NCBI RefSeq assembly: GCF_003667275.1 | Contig: NZ_RCNV01000002.1 | Span: 310,001-374,000 of the forward strand | DNA from: Mesonia aquimarina | GTDB taxonomy: Bacteria > Bacteroidota > Bacteroidia > Flavobacteriales > Flavobacteriaceae | Reading direction: 5' to 3' | DNA: 64,000 nt | Shown here: one piece after another, positions 38,345 to 47,432 of the stretch | Numbering within the stretch: the stretch's first letter is position 1 | Layout: each line of letters opens with the position of its first letter | Notes under the pieces: generated by a model | The model's database searches: none | What the model was told of the DNA's origin: nothing | Seen by the model: only the letters and a program-made list of their open reading frames with translations | Made by a program: the position numbers and the translations under genes

Positions 38345-38378
38345 CCCTGTAGCGGTTGGCTACAGGGAATTGTTTTTT
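38345..38378 (+). terminator. Hairpin with T-rich tail between atpE and atpF
   Basis: CCCTGTAGC (38345-38353), loop GGTTG and GCTACAGGG (38359-38367) form a perfect 9-base stem, followed by AATTGTTTTTT. It looks like a partial terminator or 3' stabiliser that would raise atpE message over downstream genes, in line with the many c copies per complex. Confidence 0.6.
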
Positions 38379-38414
38379 CATTTGAAAATTTATAGTTAAG
38401 AAAGAAATCAACTG

Positions 38415-38915
38415 ATGGAAAAGTTAATTCAAGATTTTGCATACGGACTGTTTTTTTGGCAAGCTTTAATATTATTAGTTTTAATATTTTTGCTTAGAAA
38501 ATATGCTTGGAGACCCGTATTAGATTCATTAGACAAACGTGAAGAAGGGATAAAAGATGCTTTACAATCTGCAGAAAATGCACGTAAAGAGATGGAGAAC
38601 CTTCAAGCAGATAATGAAAAGCTTTTAAGAGAAGCTCGCGAAGAGCGTGATAGCATTATCAAAGAAGCACGTCAAATCAAAGAAAAAATGATTTCCGATG
38701 CCTCTACGGAAGCAGAAGAAAAAGCTAATAACATTATTGTCAAAGCTCAAGAAACAATTAAAACAGAAAAGCAAGCTGCCGTTGCTGAAATTAAAGCACA
38801 AGTAGCAAACTTATCTATTGAAATTGCTGAAAAAGTAGTTCAAAAAGAGCTTGATAATAAAGAAGACCAAATGAAATTGGTCGATGGAATGCTGGATAAC
38901 GTTAAGTTAAACTAA
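38415..38915 (+). CDS. atpF: F1Fo ATP synthase subunit b
   Basis: A 166-residue protein with one N-terminal span (about 12-30), then a long charged helix (EEGIKDALQSAENARKEMEN and on) that forms the peripheral stalk. Length and place are canonical. Confidence 0.95.
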   Translation: MEKLIQDFAYGLFFWQALILLVLIFLLRKYAWRPVLDSLDKREEGIKDALQSAENARKEMENLQADNEKLLREAREERDSIIKEARQIKEKMISDASTEAEEKANNIIVKAQETIKTEKQAAVAEIKAQVANLSIEIAEKVVQKELDNKEDQMKLVDGMLDNVKLN

Positions 38916-38918
38916 ACC

Positions 38919-39464
38919 ATGGCAAACACAAGAGCAGCAAATCGTTACGCAAAAGCATTGCTTGATTTAGCACAAGAGCAAAATCAGGCAGAAGCCGTTT
39001 TTGCTGATATAAAGCAAATACATGCAACACTTACACAAAGTAAAGACTTGCGTAATGTTTTAAAAAGTCCGGTGATTAAGCCTACTGCAAAACACAATGT
39101 TGTAAAAGCTATTTTTACAGAGGCAAATCCGGTAACTCAAAATTTATTTAGAATATTAATTGAAAACAATCGAATTAATATTTTAGAAACAGTTGTAGCA
39201 AGTTACGTAGCACATTACAATAAGCTAAATAACATTAAAGCTGCTACTGTTACTACAGCCGAAGCTTTAACACCGGCAATGGAGGAAAAAGTTCTGGCTA
39301 AAGTAAAAGAATTAACAGGAAGCAAAGCAAGCTTAAAAAATATAGTAGATCAATCTATTTTAGGTGGGTTTATTTTACGTGTAGACGATGTGCAATATGA
39401 TGCAAGCGTTTCGGGTAAATTAAATGACTTACGCAATAGATTTAAGAATAACGCATACGTTTAA
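38919..39464 (+). CDS. atpH: F1Fo ATP synthase subunit delta
   Basis: A 181-residue protein starting ANTRAANRYAKALLDLA, the typical delta/OSCP N-terminus, and ending in the VDDVQYDASVSGKL region. It links the b stalk to the alpha/beta head. It begins 3 bases after atpF. Confidence 0.95.
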   Translation: MANTRAANRYAKALLDLAQEQNQAEAVFADIKQIHATLTQSKDLRNVLKSPVIKPTAKHNVVKAIFTEANPVTQNLFRILIENNRINILETVVASYVAHYNKLNNIKAATVTTAEALTPAMEEKVLAKVKELTGSKASLKNIVDQSILGGFILRVDDVQYDASVSGKLNDLRNRFKNNAYV

Positions 39465-39477
39465 TTTAAATAAAAAC

Positions 39478-39494
39478 GACACGCTAAACGTGTC
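39478..39494 (+). other. Hairpin between atpH and atpA
   Basis: GACACG (39478-39483) and CGTGTC (39489-39494) pair perfectly around a 5-base loop. No T-run follows, so a role in message processing or stability is more likely than termination. Confidence 0.4.
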
Positions 39495-39512
39495 ACTTTA
39501 TAATAACTAATT

Positions 39513-41093
39513 ATGGCAGAAGTGAATCCTGCTGAAGTTTCAGCAATTTTAAAGCAACAACTATCAGGTTTTGAAGCTAAAGCTTCATTAGACGAAGTAG
39601 GTACAGTATTAAGCGTAGGAGATGGTATCGCGAGTGTATACGGTCTTTCTAACGCAGAGTACGGAGAACTTGTTGAATTTGAAGGCGGTCTTCAAGGAAT
39701 GGTTCTTAACTTAGAAGAAGACAACGTTGGAGTTGTATTGTTAGGACCTTCAAAAGGCATTAAGGAAGGTGATACCGCTAAACGTACGCAACAAATTGCA
39801 TCTATCAATGTAGGTGAAGGAATTGTTGGGCGTGTAGTAAATACATTAGGTCAACCAATCGATGGTAAAGGAGCAATTTCTGGAGAGACAATTGCTATGC
39901 CACTAGAGCGTAAAGCTCCTGGGGTTATTTATCGTGAGCCTGTTGCTCAGCCACTTCAGACCGGAATTAAATCTATTGATGCCTTAGTACCGGTAGGTAG
40001 AGGGCAACGTGAGTTGGTAATTGGTGACCGTCAAACAGGGAAAACAACTGTTTGTATTGATACGATTCTTAATCAAAAAGAATTTTATGACAGAGGAGAA
40101 CCGGTTTACTGTATTTACGTAGCAATTGGGCAAAAAGCCTCTACAGTTGCAGGAATCGCAAAAACTTTAGAAGATAAAGGTGCTTTAGATTATACTACTA
40201 TTGTTGCGGCTAACGCATCAGATCCTGCACCAATGCAGGTATATGCGCCGTTTGCCGGAGCTGCTATTGGAGAATATTTTAGAGATACTGGACGTCCTGC
40301 ATTAATTATTTATGATGATTTATCCAAACAAGCGGTAGCTTACCGTGAGGTTTCATTGTTATTACGTCGTCCACCGGGTCGTGAAGCATATCCTGGAGAT
40401 GTATTCTACTTACACTCAAGATTATTAGAACGTTCTGCAAAAGTTATCAATGACGATACGATTGCAAAAGATATGAACGACCTTCCAGATTCGTTGAAGG
40501 ATAAAGTTAAAGGTGGTGGTTCATTAACGGCATTACCAATTATTGAAACACAAGCGGGAGACGTTTCAGCATATATCCCAACCAACGTAATTTCTATTAC
40601 TGATGGTCAGATTTTCTTAACGTCAGATTTATTTAACTCAGGGGTTCGTCCGGCAATTAACGTAGGTATTTCGGTATCGCGTGTGGGTGGATCTGCACAG
40701 ATTAAATCGATGAAGAAAGTTGCGGGTACCTTGAAGTTAGATCAAGCACAATTCCGTGAATTAGAAGCGTTTGCAAAGTTTGGTTCAGATTTAGATGCAG
40801 CAACCTTGAGTACCATTGAAAAAGGTAAACGTAATGTTGAAATTTTGAAACAAGCACAAAACGATCCATATCCGGTAGAAAACCAAATTGCGATTGTTTA
40901 TGCAGGTTCTAAAAACTTATTGAGAGATGTTCCTGTTAATAAAGTTAAAGAATTTGAAGCTGATTATTTAGAATATTTAAATGCAAAGCATAGAGATACC
41001 TTAGATACGTTAAAGTCAGGAAAATTAACTGATGATAGTTTAGAGGTGTTAACTAATGCAGCAAAAGAAATTTCAGCAAAATATAAAAAATAG
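39513..41093 (+). CDS. atpA: F1Fo ATP synthase subunit alpha
   Basis: A 526-residue protein with Walker [10 protein letters not shown] (about residues 169-177), the conserved [20 protein letters not shown] and RVGGSAQ segments. The non-catalytic nucleotide-binding subunit of F1. The gene for beta does not follow; atpD and atpC must lie elsewhere, as is common in this phylum. Confidence 0.98.
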   Translation: MAEVNPAEVSAILKQQLSGFEAKASLDEVGTVLSVGDGIASVYGLSNAEYGELVEFEGGLQGMVLNLEEDNVGVVLLGPSKGIKEGDTAKRTQQIASINVGEGIVGRVVNTLGQPIDGKGAISGETIAMPLERKAPGVIYREPVAQPLQTGIKSIDALVPVGRGQRELVIGDRQTGKTTVCIDTILNQKEFYDRGEPVYCIYVAIGQKASTVAGIAKTLEDKGALDYTTIVAANASDPAPMQVYAPFAGAAIGEYFRDTGRPALIIYDDLSKQAVAYREVSLLLRRPPGREAYPGDVFYLHSRLLERSAKVINDDTIAKDMNDLPDSLKDKVKGGGSLTALPIIETQAGDVSAYIPTNVISITDGQIFLTSDLFNSGVRPAINVGISVSRVGGSAQIKSMKKVAGTLKLDQAQFRELEAFAKFGSDLDAATLSTIEKGKRNVEILKQAQNDPYPVENQIAIVYAGSKNLLRDVPVNKVKEFEADYLEYLNAKHRDTLDTLKSGKLTDDSLEVLTNAAKEISAKYKK

Positions 41094-41104
41094 ATTTGAG
41101 AGAT

Positions 41105-41135
41105 AAGTAGTGAGAAGGACTTCTTCTTACTACTT
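41105..41135 (+). other. Long hairpin between atpA and atpG
   Basis: AAGTAGTGAGAAG (41105-41117) pairs with CTTCTTACTACTT (41123-41135) with one G-U pair and a 5-base loop. No T-run follows directly. Likely an intercistronic stability or processing element. Confidence 0.5.
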
Positions 41136-41161
41136 AATTCTCATTACTCATTACTAACAAC

Positions 41162-42028
41162 ATGGCAAACTTAAAAGAATTACGAAGCAGAATTACATCG
41201 GTTTCTTCAACCATGCAGATTACCAGTGCCATGAAAATGGTTTCTGCTGCGAAGTTGAGTAAAGCACAAGATGCAATTACTGCTATGCGTCCTTATTCTG
41301 AAAAATTAAGTGAACTTCTTCAGAATTTAAGTGCCACTTTAGAAGAAGGAAGTGAAAGTAAACTTGCAGAACAACGAGAAGTAAATAACGTACTTGTAGT
41401 TGCAATTTCTTCAAACCGTGGATTAGCCGGTGCCTTTAATACTAATATTATTAAAGGAGTAAAAAAAGCGGTTAATGAGCGTTTTGCCGGAAAAAATATC
41501 TCGCTGTATACCATTGGAAAGAAGGCAGATGATATTTTGAAAAAAGATTTTACGGTTGCAAAAAACAACAATGAAATTTTTGATAAGCTTGAGTTTGATG
41601 AAGTAGCTGCTATTGCAGAAGATATCATGAAAGCTTTTATGGAGGGTAAATATGATAAAGTAATGTTAGTGTATAACAGCTTTAGAAATGCTGCCACACA
41701 AATAGTTACCACAGAGCAATTTTTACCTATCGTACCAATCGATAATGATGGTGATTCTGAGGTGAGCTTAGATTATGATTTTGAACCTGAAAAAGATCAA
41801 ATTGTAGAAGAGTTAATTCCAAAGTCGTTAAAAATTCAGTTGTTTAAGGCTTTAAGAGACTCTTTTGCTTCTGAACACGGTGCACGTATGACCGCAATGC
41901 ATAAAGCAACTGATAATGCTACAGAATTGCGCGACAATTTAAAATTACAATACAACAAAGCAAGACAAGCCTCTATTACCAACGAAATCTTAGAAATTGT
42001 TGGAGGAGCTGAAGCGTTGAACAATTAG
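41162..42028 (+). CDS. atpG: F1Fo ATP synthase subunit gamma
   Basis: A 288-residue central-stalk protein. The N-terminus LKELRSRITSVSSTMQITSA and the C-terminus TNEILEIVGGAEALNN are characteristic. The last six codons, including the stop, form the start of a 52-base unit repeated downstream (see repeat). It ends the operon. Confidence 0.97.
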   Translation: MANLKELRSRITSVSSTMQITSAMKMVSAAKLSKAQDAITAMRPYSEKLSELLQNLSATLEEGSESKLAEQREVNNVLVVAISSNRGLAGAFNTNIIKGVKKAVNERFAGKNISLYTIGKKADDILKKDFTVAKNNNEIFDKLEFDEVAAIAEDIMKAFMEGKYDKVMLVYNSFRNAATQIVTTEQFLPIVPIDNDGDSEVSLDYDFEPEKDQIVEELIPKSLKIQLFKALRDSFASEHGARMTAMHKATDNATELRDNLKLQYNKARQASITNEILEIVGGAEALNN

Positions 42029-42184
42029 ACGAAGCGGTAGCGAAGTCAAATTTCTTCAATTCGAAGCGTTGAACAATTAGACGAAGCGGTAGCGAAGTCA
42101 AATTTCTTCAATTCGAAGCGTTGAACAATTAGACGAAGCGGTAGCGAAGTCAAATTTCTTCAATTCGAAGCGTTAAACAATTAG
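42011..42184. repeat. 52-base tandem repeat, 3.3 copies, from the atpG 3' end
   Basis: Three identical copies (42011-42062, 42063-42114, 42115-42166) and a partial fourth (42167-42184, one change) of a unit that begins gaagcgttgaacaattag, the terminal codons and stop of atpG. 52 is not a multiple of 3 and only the first copy is coding. There are no spacers, so this is not CRISPR. The identity of copies suggests recent slippage or active homogenisation. Confidence 0.95.
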
Positions 42185-42247
42185 CGACCATCGGGAGCAA
42201 ATTTTCCCAAAGCGGAAGTTTTGAGGAAAGCGTATTAATTATAATTT

Positions 42248-42278
42248 AAAAAGCCTTACAATTTGTGGGGCTTTTTTT
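42248..42278 (+). terminator. Rho-independent terminator of the atp operon
   Basis: AAAAAGCC (42248-42255) pairs with GGCTTTTT (42269-42276); the 3' arm runs into the T-run. It lies after the tandem repeat and before the flippase gene. Confidence 0.75.
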
Positions 42279-42314
42279 TGTTGTGTACTTTTATAACTTA
42301 ATCACGAAAATAGA

Positions 42315-43742
42315 TTGGCAGCACTAAAAAAATTCTTTAAAGACACGGTTATTTATGGGCTAGCAACTGTGCTGCCTAGATTGATGAATATTATTTTGGT
42401 GAACTTGCATACCGATACTTTAGAACGAGCAAGCTATTCTGATAACACTTATTTTTATGTATATGCAGCCTTTTTTAATGTATTGTTAACCTATGGAATG
42501 GAAACCGCTTTTTTTCGATTTTTCAGTAAATCAGAAAAAAAGGATAGGGTTTTTTCCACTGCATTTATCAGTATTTGTGCTACTACAATTGTTTTAATTG
42601 GATTTGCCTTTTTGTTTAATGATGATATCGCTTCCTTTGTAAACTTAAAGCTACACTATTTTAACCTCTTAATCTCTTTACTCGCTTTAGATACCTTGGT
42701 GGTTATTCCATTTGCTTATCTACGAGCCACCGGAAGACCCCTAAAATTTATGAGCATAAAGCTTGTTAATTTAGGCATTTATGTAGGCTTAAACTTTTTC
42801 TTTCTATGGTTTATTCCTACCTATAAAATTTCTTTTAGTTTTTATCAGCCCACAGATTTGGTTCAATATATTTTTATAGCCAATCTAGCCGCCAGCTTAG
42901 TAACATTTTTATTGTTATTGCCCTACTTTTTTAGATTAAAAATACAATTTGATACGGAAATTTTTAAACAGTTATTTAACTATGGGTGGCCCGTTATGGT
43001 AGCAGGATTAGCGTATGTGGTTAATGAAAATTTTGATAAATGGCTGTTGCCAGAAATGCTCAATAAAGATATTAATGGAGCTTATAGTGCGTGTTACAAA
43101 ATAGCCGTATTTATGACTATTTTTATACAGGGCTTTCGCTTAGGAGCCGAACCTTTCTTTTTTAATCACGCGGCAGAAAAAAATGCAAAGGAAACCTATG
43201 CGTTTATCATGAAATATTTCGTGATTTTAGGAAGTATAATACTCATCGTTATTAGTGTTTACTTAGACTTTTTTAAACAATTGCTAGTCGATAATCCGGA
43301 TTATTGGATCGCCATCAACATTGTTCCCATAGTTTTATTGGCTAATTTATGCTTAGGAATTTATTTTAACCTTGCAATTTGGTATAAACTGACCGATAAA
43401 ACGCGTTACGGAATGTATATTTCTGTAATTGGAGCCTTAGTAACAATTGCTTTTAATTACTTCATGATTCCTAAGATAGGCTTTATGGCTTCCGCTTGGG
43501 CTACATTAATTGCTTATGTGGTAATGATGACAATTTCGTATGGACTAGGAAGAAAACATTATCCGGTTCCCTATCCTGTAAAAAGCATTCTGATGTATTT
43601 AAGTATTGCTATTTTTATGAGCTTTTTTTCTTATTATCAACTTGACAACAATTTAGTGATCGGAACTGTCTTTCTTTTTATATTTTTGGGGATAATCTAT
43701 CTGAAGGAAAGAAAAGAAATTATCAAATTGCTACAACCTTAA
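42315..43742 (+). CDS. Lipopolysaccharide/polysaccharide flippase, MATE-like
   Basis: A 475-residue protein with about 12-14 membrane spans and a polysaccharide-transporter-like pattern ([12 protein letters not shown] near the start, [20 protein letters not shown] in the middle). It starts at TTG. It could export a lipid-linked glycan or act as a MurJ-like flippase. The gene order with dut and a nucleotidyltransferase suggests a core envelope function. Confidence 0.8.
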   Translation: MAALKKFFKDTVIYGLATVLPRLMNIILVNLHTDTLERASYSDNTYFYVYAAFFNVLLTYGMETAFFRFFSKSEKKDRVFSTAFISICATTIVLIGFAFLFNDDIASFVNLKLHYFNLLISLLALDTLVVIPFAYLRATGRPLKFMSIKLVNLGIYVGLNFFFLWFIPTYKISFSFYQPTDLVQYIFIANLAASLVTFLLLLPYFFRLKIQFDTEIFKQLFNYGWPVMVAGLAYVVNENFDKWLLPEMLNKDINGAYSACYKIAVFMTIFIQGFRLGAEPFFFNHAAEKNAKETYAFIMKYFVILGSIILIVISVYLDFFKQLLVDNPDYWIAINIVPIVLLANLCLGIYFNLAIWYKLTDKTRYGMYISVIGALVTIAFNYFMIPKIGFMASAWATLIAYVVMMTISYGLGRKHYPVPYPVKSILMYLSIAIFMSFFSYYQLDNNLVIGTVFLFIFLGIIYLKERKEIIKLLQP

Positions 43743-43746
43743 AAAT

Positions 43747-44178
43747 ATGACGATTAAAATCATCAATAAATCCAAGCACGAATTACCGAGTTATGAAACT
43801 ATTGCTTCAGCCGGTATGGATCTTCGTGCTAACCTAGAAGACAAAATTATCTTAAGTCCGTTAGATCGCGTTATTGTAAAAACAGGTCTTTTTATGGAGC
43901 TTCCTGTAGGCTTCGAAGCGCAAGTGAGACCAAGAAGCGGCTTGGCTGCCAAAAAAGGAATCACGGTTTTAAACGCACCGGGAACAATTGATGCCGATTA
44001 TCGTGGAGAAATCGGAGTTATCTTAGTCAACTTGTCAAAAGAGGCTTTTACCATAAATGATGGCGAACGTATTGCGCAAATGGTGATTGCAAAACACGAA
44101 CGTGTCGAGTGGCAAGAAGTAGAAACGCTTGAAGAAACCGAACGAGGGGAAGGTGGTTTTGGAAGCACCGGAAAATAA
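43747..44178 (+). CDS. dut: dUTP diphosphatase
   Basis: A 143-residue trimeric-type dUTPase with all five motifs: [41 protein letters not shown] and the C-terminal [10 protein letters not shown] that closes over the substrate. It removes dUTP and makes dUMP for thymidylate synthesis. Confidence 0.97.
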   Translation: MTIKIINKSKHELPSYETIASAGMDLRANLEDKIILSPLDRVIVKTGLFMELPVGFEAQVRPRSGLAAKKGITVLNAPGTIDADYRGEIGVILVNLSKEAFTINDGERIAQMVIAKHERVEWQEVETLEETERGEGGFGSTGK

Positions 44179-44215
44179 AAAACCAAAAAATTAATGCCTA
44201 AAAATTGCTAATCAT

Positions 44216-45232
44216 ATGAAAATTATAGTCCCAATGGCGGGTCGTGGTTCTCGACTTCGTCCACATACGTTAACCGTGCCTAAACCTTTAATTCCGGTTG
44301 CTGGAGAGCCTATCGTTCATCGCTTGGTAAAAGATATTGCTAGCGTACTAAATCAACCGATAGATGAAGTTGCTTTTATCTTAGGAGATCCTGCATTTTT
44401 TGGAGATGATATTGTAGAGAGCTTAAAAGGCTTAGCTAAAAGTTTAAATGCCAAAGTTTCAATTTATCGTCAAGATAAACCTTTGGGTACCGGACACGCA
44501 ATTATGAGTGCTAAAGAATCACTTTCTGGTCCTGCGGTTGTGGCTTATGCCGACACGCTAATTAAGGCGAATTTCACCTTGGATGAGGAAGCCGATGCGG
44601 TAATTTGGACTAAAAAAGTAGCCAATCCCGAAGCTTATGGGGTGGTCAATTTAAATGAAAAAGAAGAAATAATTGAATTGGTTGAAAAACCCACAGAATT
44701 TGTAAGCGATCAAGCCGTTATCGGTATATACTATTTTAAAGATATTGCAGTTTTAAAAGAGAAGTTGCAAGAAGTATTAGAAGAAAATTTAATGCATGGC
44801 GGCGAATATCAAATTAATGATGGTATTAAAAAAATGATGGCCGACGGTAAAATTTTTACTACAGGAACGGTAGATGAATGGATGGATTGTGGGAATAAAA
44901 ATGTAACCGTAGAAACCAATGGGAAAATGCTGAATTTCTTAAAGGCTGATGGTGAAAAAACCGTTTCAGATTCTGTAAAGCTGGAGAATTCTGAAATTAT
45001 TGAGCCTTGCTATATCGGCGAAAATGTAGTGCTAAAAAATTCAACCGTTGGACCAAATGTTTCTATTGGCGATGATAGCATTATTGAAAACAGCAGGTTA
45101 AAAAACAGTTTGATTCAAACCAACGCAAGCATTAAAAATGCAACATTAGATAATTCTATGATTGGAAATCACGCTAAATATGATGGCGATTTCAAACAAA
45201 TAAGCATCGGAGATTATTCTGTTTTGGAATAA
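44216..45232 (+). CDS. Sugar-1-phosphate nucleotidyltransferase
   Basis: A 338-residue enzyme. The N-terminal NTP-transferase domain has IVPMAGRGSRLRPHTLTVPK and LGTGHAIMSA; the C-terminal part (from about 255) has left-handed beta-helix repeats (IGENVVLKNSTVGPNVSIGD). It couples a sugar-1-phosphate with NTP to make an NDP-sugar, likely glucose or N-acetylglucosamine type. The substrate is not clear from sequence alone. Confidence 0.87.
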   Translation: MKIIVPMAGRGSRLRPHTLTVPKPLIPVAGEPIVHRLVKDIASVLNQPIDEVAFILGDPAFFGDDIVESLKGLAKSLNAKVSIYRQDKPLGTGHAIMSAKESLSGPAVVAYADTLIKANFTLDEEADAVIWTKKVANPEAYGVVNLNEKEEIIELVEKPTEFVSDQAVIGIYYFKDIAVLKEKLQEVLEENLMHGGEYQINDGIKKMMADGKIFTTGTVDEWMDCGNKNVTVETNGKMLNFLKADGEKTVSDSVKLENSEIIEPCYIGENVVLKNSTVGPNVSIGDDSIIENSRLKNSLIQTNASIKNATLDNSMIGNHAKYDGDFKQISIGDYSVLE

Positions 45233-45268
45233 AAATTGAACACGGTAAATTGTAATTATACATATTAG

Positions 45269-46642
45269 TTGAAAAAAAATCAATTCCATAGCATCCTTTT
45301 TTGCTTCTTGCTGTTTGCGGGAAGCAAAAGTTTTTTGTTTGCGCAAGAGCAAGATTCCCTAGCCATTGCTAAAAACGAAGTAAGCAAAGATGATTTAGGA
45401 AATGTAACCGATAAATTTCAGACCTATTTTTTTGAAGCTTTAAAGCAAAAGGCAATAGAAAATTACGAAAAAGCAATTTCAGCTTTAGAAAAATGTCAAA
45501 ACTTGCGTCCAGATGAACCCGTTGTTTGGTTTGAGCTCGGTAAAAATTATAAAGCTTTAGAAGATTATACGCAAGCGGCTAATTACTTAACCCGCACCTT
45601 AAAAGCAAAACCTTCAGATCAGCAGGTGTTGGTAGAATTATTTGATGTTTATTTTCAAACGCAAAACTATACAGAAGCTATTCAAATAGCTAAAAAGCTG
45701 AGCAGTTTTGATGTTAACTATTACGAAGATCTTGCCAATCTTTATTTACTTACCAAAGACTATAAAAATGCGTTAGAAGCCTTAGATGTTATTGATAAAA
45801 AACAAGGGCCGAGTGAATACCGTGAAAATTTACGTAGAAAAATTTATGTAGAATCTGACGATGAAAAAGGGCAGATAGCCTATTTAGAAAACAAGATAGA
45901 AACCGATCCTGACAATAAGCAAAACTACCTGAACCTGATTTATTTTTACAGTCAAACGGGAAATGTAAAACAAGCCTATCAAGTAGCACAAAAATTGCAA
46001 CAAATTCATCCGGAAGCTGCGGAAGCACATTTGGCGCTTTATAAGATTTATACAGAGGAGGACAAACTGGAAGAAGCGGTAAACTCCATGGAAATCGTGC
46101 TGAACAGCGAAACAATTTCGGCTGACATCAAACAAAAAGTAGTCAAAGACTTTATGGTTTTTGTGCAAAAAAACCCACAATTTGAAGGGCAGTTGGTCAA
46201 TGTGTTGGGAGAAGAATTAAATTACGGAGAACAATCAAATAAGCAATTGGCAGAGTATTATATTGGAAAAGATAATACAAAAGCCATTCAGTATTTTGAA
46301 AAAGCCTTACAAGAAAATTCTTCAGATTTTGAAAGCATAAAAAAACTCTTGTTGCTGCAAATACAGGAACAAAAATATAAAGACGCACTTGCTTTAAGTG
46401 AGCGAACGCTGGCGGTTTATCCTACCCAGCCTATAATTTACTTATTGCAAGGTGTTTCTTTTAATAATACAGAACAATATAAAAAAGCTGAAGAAAGTTT
46501 GCTAACCGGACTCGATTTTTTAATTGAAAACCCGCAAATGGAAGCCGACTTTTATCAGCAATTAATCATTGCTTTAAAGGCCTTACAAAAAACAGAGGCC
46601 TTAAAAAAGTACCAACAAAAAGCAGAAAGTCTAAAAAAATAA
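45269..46642 (+). CDS. Exported tetratricopeptide-repeat protein
   Basis: A 457-residue protein starting at TTG with a signal peptide ending near SFLFAQ. It contains about ten TPR units from residue 50 on (for example AISALEKCQNLRPDEPVVWFELG). A periplasmic scaffold in the envelope cluster; its exact partner is not known. Confidence 0.82.
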   Translation: MKKNQFHSILFCFLLFAGSKSFLFAQEQDSLAIAKNEVSKDDLGNVTDKFQTYFFEALKQKAIENYEKAISALEKCQNLRPDEPVVWFELGKNYKALEDYTQAANYLTRTLKAKPSDQQVLVELFDVYFQTQNYTEAIQIAKKLSSFDVNYYEDLANLYLLTKDYKNALEALDVIDKKQGPSEYRENLRRKIYVESDDEKGQIAYLENKIETDPDNKQNYLNLIYFYSQTGNVKQAYQVAQKLQQIHPEAAEAHLALYKIYTEEDKLEEAVNSMEIVLNSETISADIKQKVVKDFMVFVQKNPQFEGQLVNVLGEELNYGEQSNKQLAEYYIGKDNTKAIQYFEKALQENSSDFESIKKLLLLQIQEQKYKDALALSERTLAVYPTQPIIYLLQGVSFNNTEQYKKAEESLLTGLDFLIENPQMEADFYQQLIIALKALQKTEALKKYQQKAESLKK

Positions 46643-46643
46643 A

Positions 46644-47432
46644 GTGCAGTTGAAAAAACAATTTTTATCATACCTGGGAAGTGTACTATTAATTTTCGTT
46701 TTGATTTCTTGCGGAAGTAAAAAAGCAGTTACCGAAAACATAAGAAGCGATGCTAATGCAGCTTCTTTAATTAAGAAGCATCAAAATTCTGAGGTTGATT
46801 TTGAAACCTTACAAGGGCGCTTACGCGGAAGTTATGCTACCAAAGACGAAGAGCAATCTATTTCGGTAAGTTTACGCATGGAAAAAGATAAAGTTATCTG
46901 GTTAAGCGCAAAACTTGCGGGAATAATTCCGTTAGCAAAAGTAAAAATTACTCCTGAACGTGTACAGTATTATGAAAAAATAAACGGAACTTTTTTTGAC
47001 GGGGATTTTAGCTTATTGAGCAAATGGTTAGGAACGGCCTTAGATTTTGAAAAAGTACAAAACTTATTAATAGGTCAGGCTATTTACCCACTCTCAGAAG
47101 AACCTTATCGCTTAGAAAAAAGTGAACAAGGATTTCGTTTAGCTTCAAAAAATAACGCAGAAATTACAAAATACGTATTGCTAAACCCGATCAATTTTAG
47201 GGCAAATGCACAACAATTGGTACGAGAAAAAGAGCAACAAAGTGTGACAATTACCTATCCGGAATATCAGGACATCAATCAAAAAATATTCCCTAAAGAA
47301 ATTAATATTGTAGTCAATCAGGAAGCAAAAAATACTAACATTACCATTAGTTATAGAAGCTTAGCTTTTAATGAGCCGGTTAGTTTTCCTTTTGAAATTC
47401 CTTCTGGCTACAAAGAAATTATTATGGAATGA
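46644..47432 (+). CDS. DUF4292-type lipoprotein
   Basis: A 262-residue lipoprotein with lipobox VLISC (Cys at about residue 23). The rest is beta-rich (SISVSLRMEKDKVIWLSAKL, GIIPLAKVKITPERVQYYEK), like LolA/LolB-type folds and the DUF4292 family. It may help lipid or lipoprotein transport to the outer membrane. The start is GTG at 46644 or TTG at 46650. It overlaps the EnvC-like gene by 4 bases. Confidence 0.78.
   Translation: MQLKKQFLSYLGSVLLIFVLISCGSKKAVTENIRSDANAASLIKKHQNSEVDFETLQGRLRGSYATKDEEQSISVSLRMEKDKVIWLSAKLAGIIPLAKVKITPERVQYYEKINGTFFDGDFSLLSKWLGTALDFEKVQNLLIGQAIYPLSEEPYRLEKSEQGFRLASKNNAEITKYVLLNPINFRANAQQLVREKEQQSVTITYPEYQDINQKIFPKEINIVVNQEAKNTNITISYRSLAFNEPVSFPFEIPSGYKEIIME

Noticed and set aside
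39513-42028. Damaged ATP synthase operon (no atpD or atpC)
   Set aside because: Beta and epsilon are commonly encoded in a separate operon in Bacteroidota; nothing here is broken.
42011-42184. CRISPR-like array
   Set aside because: The 52-base units are directly adjacent without spacers and begin with atpG codons. It is a tandem repeat.
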